A stretch of DNA of 19,354 nt, taken from Alphaproteobacteria bacterium. Lineage in GTDB: Bacteria > Pseudomonadota > Alphaproteobacteria > UBA828. A model generated the notes under the pieces. It had not been told where the DNA came from. It searched no databases and was given only the letters and a program-made list of their open reading frames with translations. Of the stretch, positions 7,189-15,688 are shown piece by piece. Each line of letters begins with the position of its first letter. Positions within the stretch are counted from its first letter, which is position 1. The DNA is taken from NCBI GenBank assembly GCA_022826345.1, contig JAJDVB010000091.1, forward strand, positions 1 through 19,354, read 5' to 3'. The position numbers and the translations under genes are program-made.

Positions 7189-8168
7189 GCCGCCTCCACC
7201 AGCGCGGTCCAGCGCCGGCACGCCGTCTCGTGGCCGGGGGCTGCAGCGGTCAGCGCCGGCGGCTCGTGGCGGCAAGCATCCTCCGCCAGCGCGCAGCGGG
7301 GATGAAAGCGGCAGCCGCTCGGCATGGCGGCGATCGCCGGCGGCTGGCCGGGGATGGTCGGCAATTCCCTGAGAGGCTCGGCCGAACCCGGCTGCGACGC
7401 GATGAGGCCACGCGAATAGGGGTGCAGCGGGCGGCGCAACAGCTCCGCCTTGGCGGCACGCTCCACGATCTGGCCGCCGTACATCACCGCGATCGCATCG
7501 CAGGCCTGGGCGACGACGCCGAGATCGTGGGTCACCAGGATGATGGAGAGCCCGCGCCGGTCCCTTAGGTCGAGCAGGAGTCGCAGGATCTGCGCCTGCA
7601 CCGTCACGTCGAGCGCGGTCGTCGGCTCGTCGGCGATGAGAATACGGGGCCGGCAGGCGAGCGCGGCGGCGATCATCGCCCGCTGGCGCATGCCGCCGGA
7701 GAACTCGTGCGGGTAGTTGTTGACCCGTGTGCGGGGGTCGGGCACGCCCACCTGGCGCAGCAGCTCCGCCGCCTGCTCCAGAGCCTCCTTGGCCGGAAGG
7801 CCGTCGTGGACCCTGAGCGATTCCGCGATCTGGTTGCCGATGGTCATCAACGGGTCGAGATGCGAGGTCGGGTTCTGAAAGATCATGCCGATCTCGCGCC
7901 CGCGCACGCGCCGCATCTCGTCCTCGGCGAGCCCGGTGATGTCGTGGCCGTCGAGGCGGATGGCGCCGCCTGCGATGCGCAAGCGCCGGCTCGGCAGGAG
8001 GCCGATGACCGCGCGGCAGGTGAGGGTCTTGCCCGAGCCGCTCTCGCCCACGAGCCCTAAGACCTCGCCTTCGCCGAGGGCGAACGTGACACCGTCCACC
8101 GCGCGCAGCGTCTCTGCCGGCGTCACGACCTCGACCGCCAGGTCCTCGACCTGGAGAATGTCTCCCAT
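7185..8168 (-). CDS. Dpp/Opp-type ABC transporter ATP-binding protein (DppD/OppD-like)
   Basis: This 327-aa ATPase is the partner of the DppF-like subunit. It has Walker A GESGSGKT (41-48), Q-loop FQNPTSHLDP, signature FSGGMRQR (156-163), Walker B and D-loop ILIADEPTTALD (176-187), and H-loop His214. The C-terminal oligo_HPY region contains HPYSRGL and GCRFHPRC. The length is normal for the family. The ATG start shares its A with the preceding permease stop (TAATG), so translation is probably coupled. The GGAG embedded in the permease 3' end serves as a ribosome binding site. Confidence 0.95.
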   Translation of the reverse strand: MGDILQVEDLAVEVVTPAETLRAVDGVTFALGEGEVLGLVGESGSGKTLTCRAVIGLLPSRRLRIAGGAIRLDGHDITGLAEDEMRRVRGREIGMIFQNPTSHLDPLMTIGNQIAESLRVHDGLPAKEALEQAAELLRQVGVPDPRTRVNNYPHEFSGGMRQRAMIAAALACRPRILIADEPTTALDVTVQAQILRLLLDLRDRRGLSIILVTHDLGVVAQACDAIAVMYGGQIVERAAKAELLRRPLHPYSRGLIASQPGSAEPLRELPTIPGQPPAIAAMPSGCRFHPRCALAEDACRHEPPALTAAAPGHETACRRWTALVEAA

Positions 8169-9031
8169 TACTCCCTGACGCCCAGTTTCTCGCCGAGGCC
8201 GTCGGCAAGAAGGCTGAAGCCGAGAGCGAGGCAGACGATGGCGAGGCCGGGGAAGGTGGTCATCCACCAGGCCGTGAAGATGAAGTTCTGCCCTTCCGCG
8301 ATCATCACGCCCCACTCGGCCGTGGGCGGCTGCACGCCGAGGCCGAGGTAGCTGATCGCAGACCCCGCCAGGATCACGAGGACGACATCCGACATCGAGA
8401 AGACGATGGAGGGGACCAGCGCGTTGGGCAGGATGTGGCGGAACATGATGCGCGCGTGCCCGTAACCGAGGTTGCGCGCCGCCACCACGAAATCGCTGTT
8501 CTTGAGCACCAGCACCTGGGAGCGCACGAGCCGGGCGTACGACACCCAGGCGACGAGGGTGATGGCGATGTAGAAGCTCACCAAGCCGGGCTCCAGCAGC
8601 GAGATGATCGCCATGAGCAGGACCAGCCAGGGAAAGGCCAGGACCACGTCGAGAATGCGCATCAGGATGTTGTCGACGATGCCGCCGAAGTAGCCGGCGA
8701 TGGCGCCCAGCATCGTCCCGATGACGAAGGGCAGCGCGACGCCGACGATGCCCATCTGCAGGTCGATGCGCGTGCCGTGGATGATGCGCGACAGCACGTC
8801 GCGGCCGAAGTTGTCGGTCCCCAGCCAGTGCACCCAGTTGGGCGGCTGCAGCACTTCCTTGAGGTTGTGGGCGTTGGGCTCGTAGGGGGCGATCACGTCG
8901 GCGAAGACGGCGACGACGATCCACAGGAGGACGACGCCCCCGCCGGCATAGAGCACCGCCGGGTGGTTGCCGAAGCGTATCTGCCAGGGGCGCCGCTCGG
9001 GCAGCGCCCGTTCGAGCGTCGCGATCGTCAC
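8168..9031 (-). CDS. Dpp/Opp-type ABC transporter permease (DppC-like)
   Basis: This is a 287-aa inner-membrane permease. The N-terminal domain has one transmembrane segment (about 28-50) and the DppC hallmark WLGTDNFGRDVLSR (69-82), followed by five further hydrophobic segments. The cytoplasmic EAA loop is seen in FVVAARNLGYGHARIMFRHI, which docks with the ATPases. The C-terminal SYLGLGVQPPTAEWGVM is strongly conserved in the family. The GTG start overlaps the DppB-like stop by GTGA. Confidence 0.95.
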   Translation of the reverse strand: MTIATLERALPERRPWQIRFGNHPAVLYAGGGVVLLWIVVAVFADVIAPYEPNAHNLKEVLQPPNWVHWLGTDNFGRDVLSRIIHGTRIDLQMGIVGVALPFVIGTMLGAIAGYFGGIVDNILMRILDVVLAFPWLVLLMAIISLLEPGLVSFYIAITLVAWVSYARLVRSQVLVLKNSDFVVAARNLGYGHARIMFRHILPNALVPSIVFSMSDVVLVILAGSAISYLGLGVQPPTAEWGVMIAEGQNFIFTAWWMTTFPGLAIVCLALGFSLLADGLGEKLGVRE

Positions 9032-9966
9032 ATCTTGATCCTCGGGTCGAGGGCGACGGTCACGACATCGACGACGAAGTTGACGATGACCGTGGCGAAG
9101 GCGAAGGCGAGCGCCACCGCCTGCACCGTCATGTAGTCGCGCGCGAAGATCGACTGCGTCAGCAGCCAGCCGAGGCCCGGAACCGAGAACACCGTCTCGA
9201 TGACTACGGTGCCGCCGATCAGCCAGCCGATGTTCACGCCAAGCAGGTTAATGGTGGGGATCAGCGAGTTGCGAAAGACGTGGCGCGTGAAGATCCAGGC
9301 CCCCGGCAGCCCCTTGGCGCGCGCGGCGGCGACATAGTCGGAGTCGATCTCCGCGAGCAGACTCGCCCGCAGATTGCGTATCAGCACCGCAGACAGCGCG
9401 AGCGCGATGGTGAAGGCCGGCAGGAAGAGGTGATGCAGCCGTCCGACGAAGTCCTGGCCGGCGCCCGAGACTGGGAACAGCTTCAGCCACACGCTGAACA
9501 CCAGGATCAGCATGATTCCGAGCCAGAATTGCGGGAAACCCAAGCCCGCCGTCGTGAACACACGGATGGCGTGGTCCGGCGGTCGGCCGCGGTAGAGCGA
9601 CGCGACGATCGCGAGCGGCAACGTGAGCACGAGCGACAGCAGGACGCCGTAGACCAGCAGGAACAGCGTGACGCCCACTCGCTCGCCCACGATCTCCATG
9701 ACCGGGGCTCGGTACACGAGCGAGCGGCCCATATCGCCGTTCACCAGGTTCTTCAGGAAATAGCCGTAGCGCACCATGATCGGCTCATCGAGCCCGTAGT
9801 GGGCGCGCACGCGCTCGACCGCCTCAGGAGTCGCCTTGATACCCAGCAGCGTGCGCACGGGATCGCCCGGAATCGACTGGATCATCAGGAACGTGATGAT
9901 GCTGATCCCGAACAGCACCGGGATCAGTTGAACGGGCCGATAGAGGACGAACTTGAACCGTTGCAT
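9028..9966 (-). CDS. Dpp/Opp-type ABC transporter permease (DppB-like)
   Basis: This is a 312-aa permease forming a heterodimer with the DppC-like subunit. It begins with the classic DppB pattern: a first transmembrane segment with FGISIITFLMIQSIPGDPVR, then YGLDEP and GDMGRSL. Six hydrophobic segments are visible. The EAA loop is YVAAARAKGLPGAWIFTRHV. The C-terminus DYMTVQAVALAFA is typical. It follows the amidase with a 41-nt gap containing GAAGGGAG, so it probably belongs to the same transcript. Confidence 0.95.
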   Translation of the reverse strand: MQRFKFVLYRPVQLIPVLFGISIITFLMIQSIPGDPVRTLLGIKATPEAVERVRAHYGLDEPIMVRYGYFLKNLVNGDMGRSLVYRAPVMEIVGERVGVTLFLLVYGVLLSLVLTLPLAIVASLYRGRPPDHAIRVFTTAGLGFPQFWLGIMLILVFSVWLKLFPVSGAGQDFVGRLHHLFLPAFTIALALSAVLIRNLRASLLAEIDSDYVAAARAKGLPGAWIFTRHVFRNSLIPTINLLGVNIGWLIGGTVVIETVFSVPGLGWLLTQSIFARDYMTVQAVALAFAFATVIVNFVVDVVTVALDPRIKM

Positions 9967-10007
9967 CCGTGCGCGACGCTCCCTTCGAGCGCAGGCAGGA
10001 TTTCACT

Positions 10008-11393
10008 CTACCCGAAACCCTCTGCCGCCGACAGCGACGCGCCGTATCCCGGCGGCGGGCCCAGCGGGAACGCGGGCTCGAGCGCGGCGCCGATCTGCAA
10101 CAGGCGCTCGTCGCCGTGCGGCGGCCCGATGAGCTGCAGGCTCACGGGCATGCCGCCCTCCCCCCGCCCGCAGGGGAGGACGAGGCTCGGCAGGCCGCAG
10201 AGGTTTGTGGGCGCGCTGCACAGCATCTCGCCGTAGCCTTGCGCGCCGTCGATCGCCGGATCTTCGGCCGGCGCCTCCCACGGCACGGCGGGCGAGAGCA
10301 GCGCGTCGCAGCGGACGAGGCGATCGAGGAAGCGCTGGCCGAGGAAGCGCCGGAATTGCTGCGCGCGGACGTGAGCGGTGGCCGGCAGCGCGTAGCCCAG
10401 CTCCAACTGCGAGCGGGTCTGCGCGGCCAACGCCTCCGGGTGCTTGTCGAGAAGCCGCCCCAGGATCACGCTCGCCTCCGGCAGCAGCACGTGAAGCAGG
10501 GCCTCAGCCGATTCCGAGAGCGCCTCGATCTCGACCTCCTCGACCGAAGCACCTGCATCGCGCAGAACAGCGCAGGCGGAATCCATGCCGTCGCGAACAC
10601 CGGGGGTGGTGGCATCGTTGTCTCTGAGCGCCGCGATGAGCCCGAAGCGCAGCCCGCGTAGCGGCGCCGGCGGCGCGTCGACGGTCGTACCGGTGAGTCC
10701 GCCGAGCAGGGCCGCCGCATCGCCGCAGCTGCGCGCCATCGGCCCGACGTGATCGAGAGACCACGAGAGCATGGAGACACCCGCGAGCGGGACGGCGCCG
10801 TAGGTCGGCTTCAACCCCACCACCCCGCAGTAGGCGGCCGGGATGCGAATTGAGCCGCCGGTGTCGGTGCCTATGGCCGCGCAGGTGAGACCGGCGGCCA
10901 CGGACGCGGCCGAGCCACCGCTTGAGCCGCCGGCGGTGCGTCCCGTATCCCACGGGTTGTTGGTCTGTCGCGCCCGGGGATTGACCGCGCCGTAGGCGAA
11001 CTCGAGCAGGTTGGTCTTGGCGATCAGAACCGCCCCCGCCTCGCGCAGGCGCGAGACGATGGCGCCATCCCGGGCGGCGCGTGTCGCGAACACGGGGTCG
11101 GAGCCGAAGCCGGTGACCGTGCCTTCGATATCCACCAGGTCCTTGATGCCGACAGGGACGCCGTGCAGGGCGCCCCGATCATGGCCCGCCGCAAGCTCCT
11201 CCCCGGCCCTTGCGGCTGCGGCGCGGGCGCTGTCGGCAAGGCCGGGCACGATGGCGTTGAGCGGGCCGTCGTAGCGCTCGATCCGCTCCAGGCAGGTTTC
11301 CGCGACCGCCGTCGGAGTCAGCCGGCCGCGGCGGTAGTCCTCGCCCAGCGCGGCGATGGAGCGGAAGGCGCTGCCGGCGTCAGGATCCGCCAT
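10008..11393 (-). CDS. amidase-signature hydrolase (AtzE/GatA-like)
   Basis: The 461-aa protein has the amidase-signature Ser-cisSer-Lys triad. Catalytic Lys lies in [10 protein letters not shown], cis-Ser in [16 protein letters not shown], and nucleophile Ser in [21 protein letters not shown]. Members hydrolyse amides, carboxybiuret (AtzE) or act as GatA in tRNA amidotransferase. A GatB partner is absent, so a tRNA role is unlikely. The ATG at 11393 was chosen over an upstream in-frame start at 11438 because the fold begins there and the next gene's coding end overlaps by only 14 nt. The gene immediately upstream encodes a small AtzG/GatC-like protein, as expected for two-subunit amidases of the AtzEG kind. 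It probably cleaves an open-chain amide or ureide released by the neighbouring hydantoinase. The substrate is inferred only by context. Confidence 0.93.
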   Translation of the reverse strand: MADPDAGSAFRSIAALGEDYRRGRLTPTAVAETCLERIERYDGPLNAIVPGLADSARAAAARAGEELAAGHDRGALHGVPVGIKDLVDIEGTVTGFGSDPVFATRAARDGAIVSRLREAGAVLIAKTNLLEFAYGAVNPRARQTNNPWDTGRTAGGSSGGSAASVAAGLTCAAIGTDTGGSIRIPAAYCGVVGLKPTYGAVPLAGVSMLSWSLDHVGPMARSCGDAAALLGGLTGTTVDAPPAPLRGLRFGLIAALRDNDATTPGVRDGMDSACAVLRDAGASVEEVEIEALSESAEALLHVLLPEASVILGRLLDKHPEALAAQTRSQLELGYALPATAHVRAQQFRRFLGQRFLDRLVRCDALLSPAVPWEAPAEDPAIDGAQGYGEMLCSAPTNLCGLPSLVLPCGRGEGGMPVSLQLIGPPHGDERLLQIGAALEPAFPLGPPPGYGASLSAAEGFG

Positions 11394-11598
11394 CGCGTTC
11401 CAACGATCCCCAGGGTGGTCCCGCTGCCGCGCTATCACCCATCGGCAGAGCGCGCAGACGCCGGTCCGCCTCGGTCAATGCGCGGCATATGGGGGCGAGC
11501 GCCCCGGCCCGCTCCGCGTCCAACGCGAGGCCGGCCGCGCGCGCGATGGTCCGGACGCTGTCGGAATCTGGCCGTCGGACGCTGGATTCGCGGCGCAT
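11380..11598 (-). CDS. small AtzG (DUF4089)/GatC-like amidase subunit
   Basis: This is a 72-aa reading frame from ATG 11598 to a stop at 11380, overlapping the amidase start by 14 nt and starting 16 nt after the hydantoinase stop. The sequence has VRTIARAAGLALDAER, then LAPICRALTEADRRLRALPMGD and a Pro-rich end AAGPPWG. This is the pattern of AtzG/GatC proteins: two helices followed by a short extended segment that wraps the large subunit. In AtzEG the small subunit stabilises the amidase. Its position directly before an AtzE/GatA-type amidase is the strongest argument. The ribosome binding site is poor, and translation probably depends on coupling from the hydantoinase. A hypothetical unrelated ORF cannot be fully excluded. 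Confidence 0.7.
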   Translation of the reverse strand: MRRESSVRRPDSDSVRTIARAAGLALDAERAGALAPICRALTEADRRLRALPMGDSAAAGPPWGSLERDGGS

Positions 11599-11614
11599 GG
11601 AGGCCCGGCGTCGC

Positions 11615-13057
11615 TTACTGAATGAGTTCCGGGATTCGGGTTGGGCGCGGCACCCGTGCGACGGCGGGGCGTTCGCAGGCCTGGAACTCTCCGTGCCCCG
11701 CGTCAGAGCAGAGTTCGCCGTCGCGCCACACCGGCCGGCCGCGCGACAGCGTGACGGCAGGCCACGCCCCGAGTGTCATCCCCTCGTATGGGGTGTAGTC
11801 GCAGTCATGGTGTAGCCGGTCGTTGGTGACGATGACAGGTGTGTCGATATCCCAAATCACCAGATCGGCATCGGCGCCGATGGCGATGGTCCCCTTGCGC
11901 GGGTAAAGGCCGTAGAGCTTGGCGACGTTGGTCGACGTCGTCCTGACGAACTGGTTGACGTCGATCCGGCCCTTGAGCACGCCCTCGGAGAATAGCAGCG
12001 GCATCCGCGTCTCCACGCCGGGAACGCCGTTGGGCACCTTGTGGAACCCTGCGCCCGTGCCGGCGATCTGTTTGCCTTTGGGGTCAGCGAACCGGAACGG
12101 CGAGTGATCGGAGGAGACGATGTCGAAGACACCGCGCGCGAGCGCAGCCCAGATCGCCTCCTGGTCGTCGGCGCTGCGGGGCGGCGGGGTACAGATGAAC
12201 TTCGCCCCCTCGAAGCCCTCGACCTCGTAGGCGTCCTCGGTCAGCAGCAGATACTGTGGGCAGGTCTCGGCATGGATAGCGAGGCCCTTGGCACGGGCCC
12301 AGTCGATCTGCTCCACCACCTCGCGCGCGGACACGTGCACGAGGACGATGGGCACGCCCACGAGCTCGGACATGGACATGGCGCGGTGCGTGGCTTCGCG
12401 CTCGCCGATCACGGGGTGCGCTTTGGTGTGGTACTTCGGCGCAGTGAGGCCCCTGTCGACCAGCCGCTCGGTCAACCACTCGATGAACTCGGTGTTCTCG
12501 GCGTGCACCATGCTGATCGCCTGCTCCCGGCGCATTGAGGTGAACACGTCGAGCACTTGGCGGTCGGTGAGCTGCAGGCCCTCGTAGGTCATGTAGAGCT
12601 TGTAGGAGGTGTAGCCCTCGCGCACGAGCGAGGGCAGCTCCTGGTTCAGCACCTGCGCGGTGGGGTCGGTGATGATGGCGTGGAAGGCGTAGTCGATGAA
12701 GCAGCGTCCCTCGGCGCTCTCGCGGTAGTCGGCGAGCGCCTGGCTCAACGATGCGCCGTGGTCCTGAAAGGCGAAGGGGATGATGGTCGTGGTGCCGCCG
12801 CAGGCGGCCGAGCGCGAGCCGGTATAGAAGTTGTCGGCGATCTCGGCCCCGTCGGGCAGGCGCTGCTCCAGGTGGATGTGCCCGTCGATGCCGCCGGGCG
12901 TGATCGTGCGGCCCGCGGCGTCGATCTCCTCGCGCCCCCGGCCGAGGGACGCGGCGATGGCCTCGATCCTCCCGGATCGGATGCCGATGTCGCCGCTGAA
13001 GACGTCCGCCGCCGTCGCGATCTTGCCGTTGCGGATCACCAGATCGAATTCGCTCAC
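11615..13057 (-). CDS. hydantoinase/dihydropyrimidinase-family cyclic amidohydrolase
   Basis: The 480-aa metal-dependent enzyme has the amidohydrolase TIM-barrel fold. The binuclear metal ligands are all recognisable: GGIDGHIHLE (His60, His62), carbamylated Lys in YKLYMTYEG (near 153), His185 in VHAENTE, His241 in VLVHVSA, and Asp317 in SSDHSPF. The arrangement matches dihydropyrimidinase/D-hydantoinase more than allantoinase. These enzymes open hydantoin, dihydropyrimidine or related cyclic ureides to N-carbamoyl products. The GTG start follows GGGTGAGGG. The frame is open upstream to 13192 but overlaps the permease gene. It is followed directly by the AtzG-like and amidase genes, which could process its product. 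Exact ring specificity is unknown. Confidence 0.92.
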   Translation of the reverse strand: MSEFDLVIRNGKIATAADVFSGDIGIRSGRIEAIAASLGRGREEIDAAGRTITPGGIDGHIHLEQRLPDGAEIADNFYTGSRSAACGGTTTIIPFAFQDHGASLSQALADYRESAEGRCFIDYAFHAIITDPTAQVLNQELPSLVREGYTSYKLYMTYEGLQLTDRQVLDVFTSMRREQAISMVHAENTEFIEWLTERLVDRGLTAPKYHTKAHPVIGEREATHRAMSMSELVGVPIVLVHVSAREVVEQIDWARAKGLAIHAETCPQYLLLTEDAYEVEGFEGAKFICTPPPRSADDQEAIWAALARGVFDIVSSDHSPFRFADPKGKQIAGTGAGFHKVPNGVPGVETRMPLLFSEGVLKGRIDVNQFVRTTSTNVAKLYGLYPRKGTIAIGADADLVIWDIDTPVIVTNDRLHHDCDYTPYEGMTLGAWPAVTLSRGRPVWRDGELCSDAGHGEFQACERPAVARVPRPTRIPELIQ

Positions 13058-13115
13058 GATGCCCTCACCCTGTTTGTTTGCCGCCGACGTTGGTTCGGCG
13101 CGCACCGCGACTGCG

Positions 13116-13988
13116 TCAACCGTGGGCGACCACGCGCCCCGCCTGCGGCGTCCATCGCAGCAGCAGCCTCGATAGCCGGTCGAAGATGGCATAGCTGATC
13201 GAGGCGTAGAACACGAAGATCAGCGCCACCACGAACATCCTGTCCAGATAGGCGAACTGCTCGGAGTAGATGATGATGTAGCCGAGCCCGGACTGCGCGC
13301 CCAGGTACTCCGCGCCGAGCACCGCGGCCCAGCCGATGCCGAGACTGAGCAGGATGGTTCCCCGCATCTCGGGAAAGATCGCCGGCAGAACGACGGTGCG
13401 GTAAATCTGCAGGCGCGAAGCGCCGAGCGTGCGGGCGTTGTCGATGTAGATCTGCGGGACGTTCTTCACCGCATTGACCACGCCGGCGAAGAAGATGACG
13501 CCGACGCCGTAGCCCACGAAGGCGATCTTGCCGACGAAGTCGATACCGAACCAGAGCTGGAACATGGGCACCATGGCGAGCAGCGGCAGGGTGCGCAGGA
13601 GCTGAACCGGCAGGTCGACGATTCGGCGGGTCCACCGCGACCACGACACTGCGAGGCCGAGAAGGGAGCCGACGATGCCGCCCATGACGAGCCCGACGTA
13701 GAGTCGGACGATGGTGTCCACCGAGTGATCCAGGATGGAGAGAAGCGCGGCGAGGTAGCTCTGCGGTGCACCCTCGGCAACCGACGGGACGCCGAGGCCG
13801 CCCCGCCAATAGTCCGACAGCGAGAGCAGGGTGCGGCTGAACACGATCTGCCATCCCGGCACCATGGGCTCGCCCGGCACCGCCTCCGCGGTGTAGATCG
13901 TCGACAGGACTTGCCAGATTCCGGCCATCGCGAGCAGCACCAGGATCGAGACGAGGCGGCGGCGGAGCTGTGCGATCAGCCACTTCAT
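13116..13988 (-). CDS. NitT/TauT-type ABC transporter permease (second)
   Basis: This is a 290-aa inner-membrane permease of the SsuC/TauC/ThiX class. The first transmembrane segment is at about 13-32. A soluble stretch follows with PGEPMVPGWQIV, then five further hydrophobic segments. The EAA loop is YIDNARTLGASRLQIYRTVVLP, and GWAAVLGAEYLGAQSGLGY is a typical C-terminal motif. It lies 3 nt after the ATPase stop and 58 nt before the hydantoinase. Together with the permease at 14821-15618 it probably forms a heterodimer. Single-permease systems are commoner in this class. Confidence 0.93.
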   Translation of the reverse strand: MKWLIAQLRRRLVSILVLLAMAGIWQVLSTIYTAEAVPGEPMVPGWQIVFSRTLLSLSDYWRGGLGVPSVAEGAPQSYLAALLSILDHSVDTIVRLYVGLVMGGIVGSLLGLAVSWSRWTRRIVDLPVQLLRTLPLLAMVPMFQLWFGIDFVGKIAFVGYGVGVIFFAGVVNAVKNVPQIYIDNARTLGASRLQIYRTVVLPAIFPEMRGTILLSLGIGWAAVLGAEYLGAQSGLGYIIIYSEQFAYLDRMFVVALIFVFYASISYAIFDRLSRLLLRWTPQAGRVVAHG

Positions 13989-13991
13989 GGC

Positions 13992-14816
13992 TCAGTCTCC
14001 GCGCTCCGGCGCCTCGGCGGCGCCCTGCCGGTCTTCGAGGCCGAGGTGCGCGAGCAAAACATGCTTGTGCTGCACCATGGTGGGCTCCATGAGCCCGTCG
14101 GTCGTGCGCGGCCTGGGTGCAGTGACCGCGAGATCGTCGACGATCCGGCCGCTGTGCATGACCAGGATCCGGTCCGCCAGGATCAGTGCCTCGTCCACGT
14201 CGTGGGTCACGAAGACGACGGTACGCCGCTCATCCGTCCCCGCCTCGGTCCACAGCGCGAGCAGAACGTCGTGCAGGTTGCGCTTGGTGACGTAGTCGAC
14301 CGCGCCGAAGGGCTCGTCCAGCAGCAGCACGTTCGCGCCGTTGGCGAAGACCGTGGCGACGGCGACCCGCTTCAGCATGCCGCCCGACAGCTCGCGCGGC
14401 CACGCCCTCGCCACATGCGAAAGGCCCACGCGCTCCAGGTAGAACTCGGCGCTCTTGCGCCGCTCGGCCCTGCCTACCCCCCGGCACTTCAGTCCGTACT
14501 CGACGTTGTCGATCACGCGCAGCCAAGGGAAGACGCTGTCCTGCTGAAACACCATGCCGCGCTCCGGGCCGGGCTGGGTGACGCTCTCCCCTTCCACCTC
14601 GAGTGTGCCGGACGACGGAATCATGAGCCCGGCGGTGAGCTTGAGCAGAGTCGACTTGCCGCAACCGGACGGCCCCACCAGGCAGACGAACTGGCCCCGG
14701 TCGATCCCGAACGTCACGTCGTCGAGCGCCGTCACCACCTGCCGGTCCGCCCGGCGGAAGGTTCGGGAGAGATTGCTGGCCACGATGACGTCACTGCCGT
14801 CTGCCGCCCTTGCCAA
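13992..14816 (-). CDS. NitT/TauT-type ABC transporter ATP-binding protein
   Basis: This is a 274-aa ATPase of the SsuB/TauB/ThiZ class. It has Walker A GPSGCGKST (48-56), Q-loop FQQDSVFPWL, signature LSGGMLKR (143-150, where RQR is commoner), Walker B VLLLDEPFGAVD (163-174) and H-loop His205. The TTG at 14816 is chosen as start because GGAGGG ends 7 nt upstream, at the end of the permease gene. The longer open frame to 15041 lies wholly within that gene. A GTG about 10 codons further in is the alternative. The C-terminal tail after residue 235 is hydrophilic and is of unknown role. Confidence 0.93.
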   Translation of the reverse strand: MARAADGSDVIVASNLSRTFRRADRQVVTALDDVTFGIDRGQFVCLVGPSGCGKSTLLKLTAGLMIPSSGTLEVEGESVTQPGPERGMVFQQDSVFPWLRVIDNVEYGLKCRGVGRAERRKSAEFYLERVGLSHVARAWPRELSGGMLKRVAVATVFANGANVLLLDEPFGAVDYVTKRNLHDVLLALWTEAGTDERRTVVFVTHDVDEALILADRILVMHSGRIVDDLAVTAPRPRTTDGLMEPTMVQHKHVLLAHLGLEDRQGAAEAPERGD

Positions 14817-14820
14817 TGGA

Positions 14821-15618
14821 CTACCCTCCGCCCGTCCGGGCCTCGACGCTCCACGCCGAAATGTACGAGAAGAATCGGGCGGTGAATGCGTCGAAGACGA
14901 CCGCCAGGATACCGAGCACGAGGAGGGCGGCGAAGATGCCCTCCATGTCGATCGAGCCGGCGAGGACCTGGACGATCTTGCCGATGCCCTGCTGCGCGCC
15001 GAGCAGCTCGGCGATGGCCTCCAGACCCCAAGCCCCGGCAAGGGCGATGCGGATGCCGCCCAGAATCTGCGGCACGGTGCCCTTGATGAGGACGTCCCAG
15101 ATCACGCGCCGGCGGCTCGCGCCCAGCGTGTAGGCAGCGTCCTCGTAGACGGGATCCAGCGTGCTGGCGGCGCGCTGGGCGTAGATGTAGAGGATGACCG
15201 CCACGTAGATCGCCACCAGCAGGACGGCGCTGGTGCGGCCGGTGCCGAACCAGATCAGGAAAAACGGCGCGAGCACGAGAATGGGAATCGTGCCGAGCAC
15301 CATGAGCACCGGATCGATGACCGAGCGAATGAGATCGAAGCGCGCCGTCACCAAGCCGCAGACGGTCCCGACGCTGGCCCCGAGGGCGACCGCGATCAGG
15401 ACGTTCTGGGTCGTGTAGATCATGCTGTCGAGGAGGCCCGTCTCGGGCAGTCCGTAGAACAGCAGATAGTCCGCGACGATGAAGTCCTCGGCGATGCGCC
15501 CGGCCACGTGAGCCGGATGCGGCAGCGCGATGAGCGGAATGGCGAACGTCAGCAACTGCCAGATGGCCACCAGGAGCACGAGGCCGATCAGGCCAAGAAC
15601 GTCGAACCGCTTCGCCAT
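14821..15618 (-). CDS. NitT/TauT-type ABC transporter permease (first)
   Basis: This is a permease of about 265 aa in the binding-protein-dependent SsuC/TauC class. It has an N-terminal transmembrane segment (8-30), further hydrophobic segments including TIPILVLAPFFLIWFGTG, the EAA loop YEDAAYTLGASRRRVIWDVLIKG, and AGAWGLEAIAELLGAQQGIG near the C-terminus. The start is either this ATG or the GTG directly before it (15621). Neither has a clear ribosome binding site. It is 163 nt downstream of the receptor gene across a hairpin, which probably sets lower expression than the receptor. Confidence 0.93.
   Translation of the reverse strand: MAKRFDVLGLIGLVLLVAIWQLLTFAIPLIALPHPAHVAGRIAEDFIVADYLLFYGLPETGLLDSMIYTTQNVLIAVALGASVGTVCGLVTARFDLIRSVIDPVLMVLGTIPILVLAPFFLIWFGTGRTSAVLLVAIYVAVILYIYAQRAASTLDPVYEDAAYTLGASRRRVIWDVLIKGTVPQILGGIRIALAGAWGLEAIAELLGAQQGIGKIVQVLAGSIDMEGIFAALLVLGILAVVFDAFTARFFSYISAWSVEARTGGG
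14824..14829 (-). promoter_or_regulatory. ribosome binding site deciding a TTG start
   Basis: GGAGGG on the minus strand lies in the last codons of the permease, 7 nt before the TTG of the ATPase gene. It is the only good Shine-Dalgarno near that end and decides the rare TTG start. Confidence 0.65.
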
Positions 15619-15688
15619 CACCGAAACTATGCCGGCTTCACTCAGGGCTATCCAGGCCCTTGCGCCGACCGCCCGGCGGCGGACAGCG

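Noticed and set aside
10008..11598. GatCA of a tRNA amidotransferase
   Set aside because: No GatB gene is present, and the neighbours are catabolic and transport genes. An AtzEG-type hydrolase is more likely.
3757..13057. A creatinine degradation operon
   Set aside because: A creatininase-family gene and a hydantoinase are present, but creatinase, sarcosine oxidase and N-methylhydantoinase are not seen. Creatininase-family membership alone does not define the substrate.
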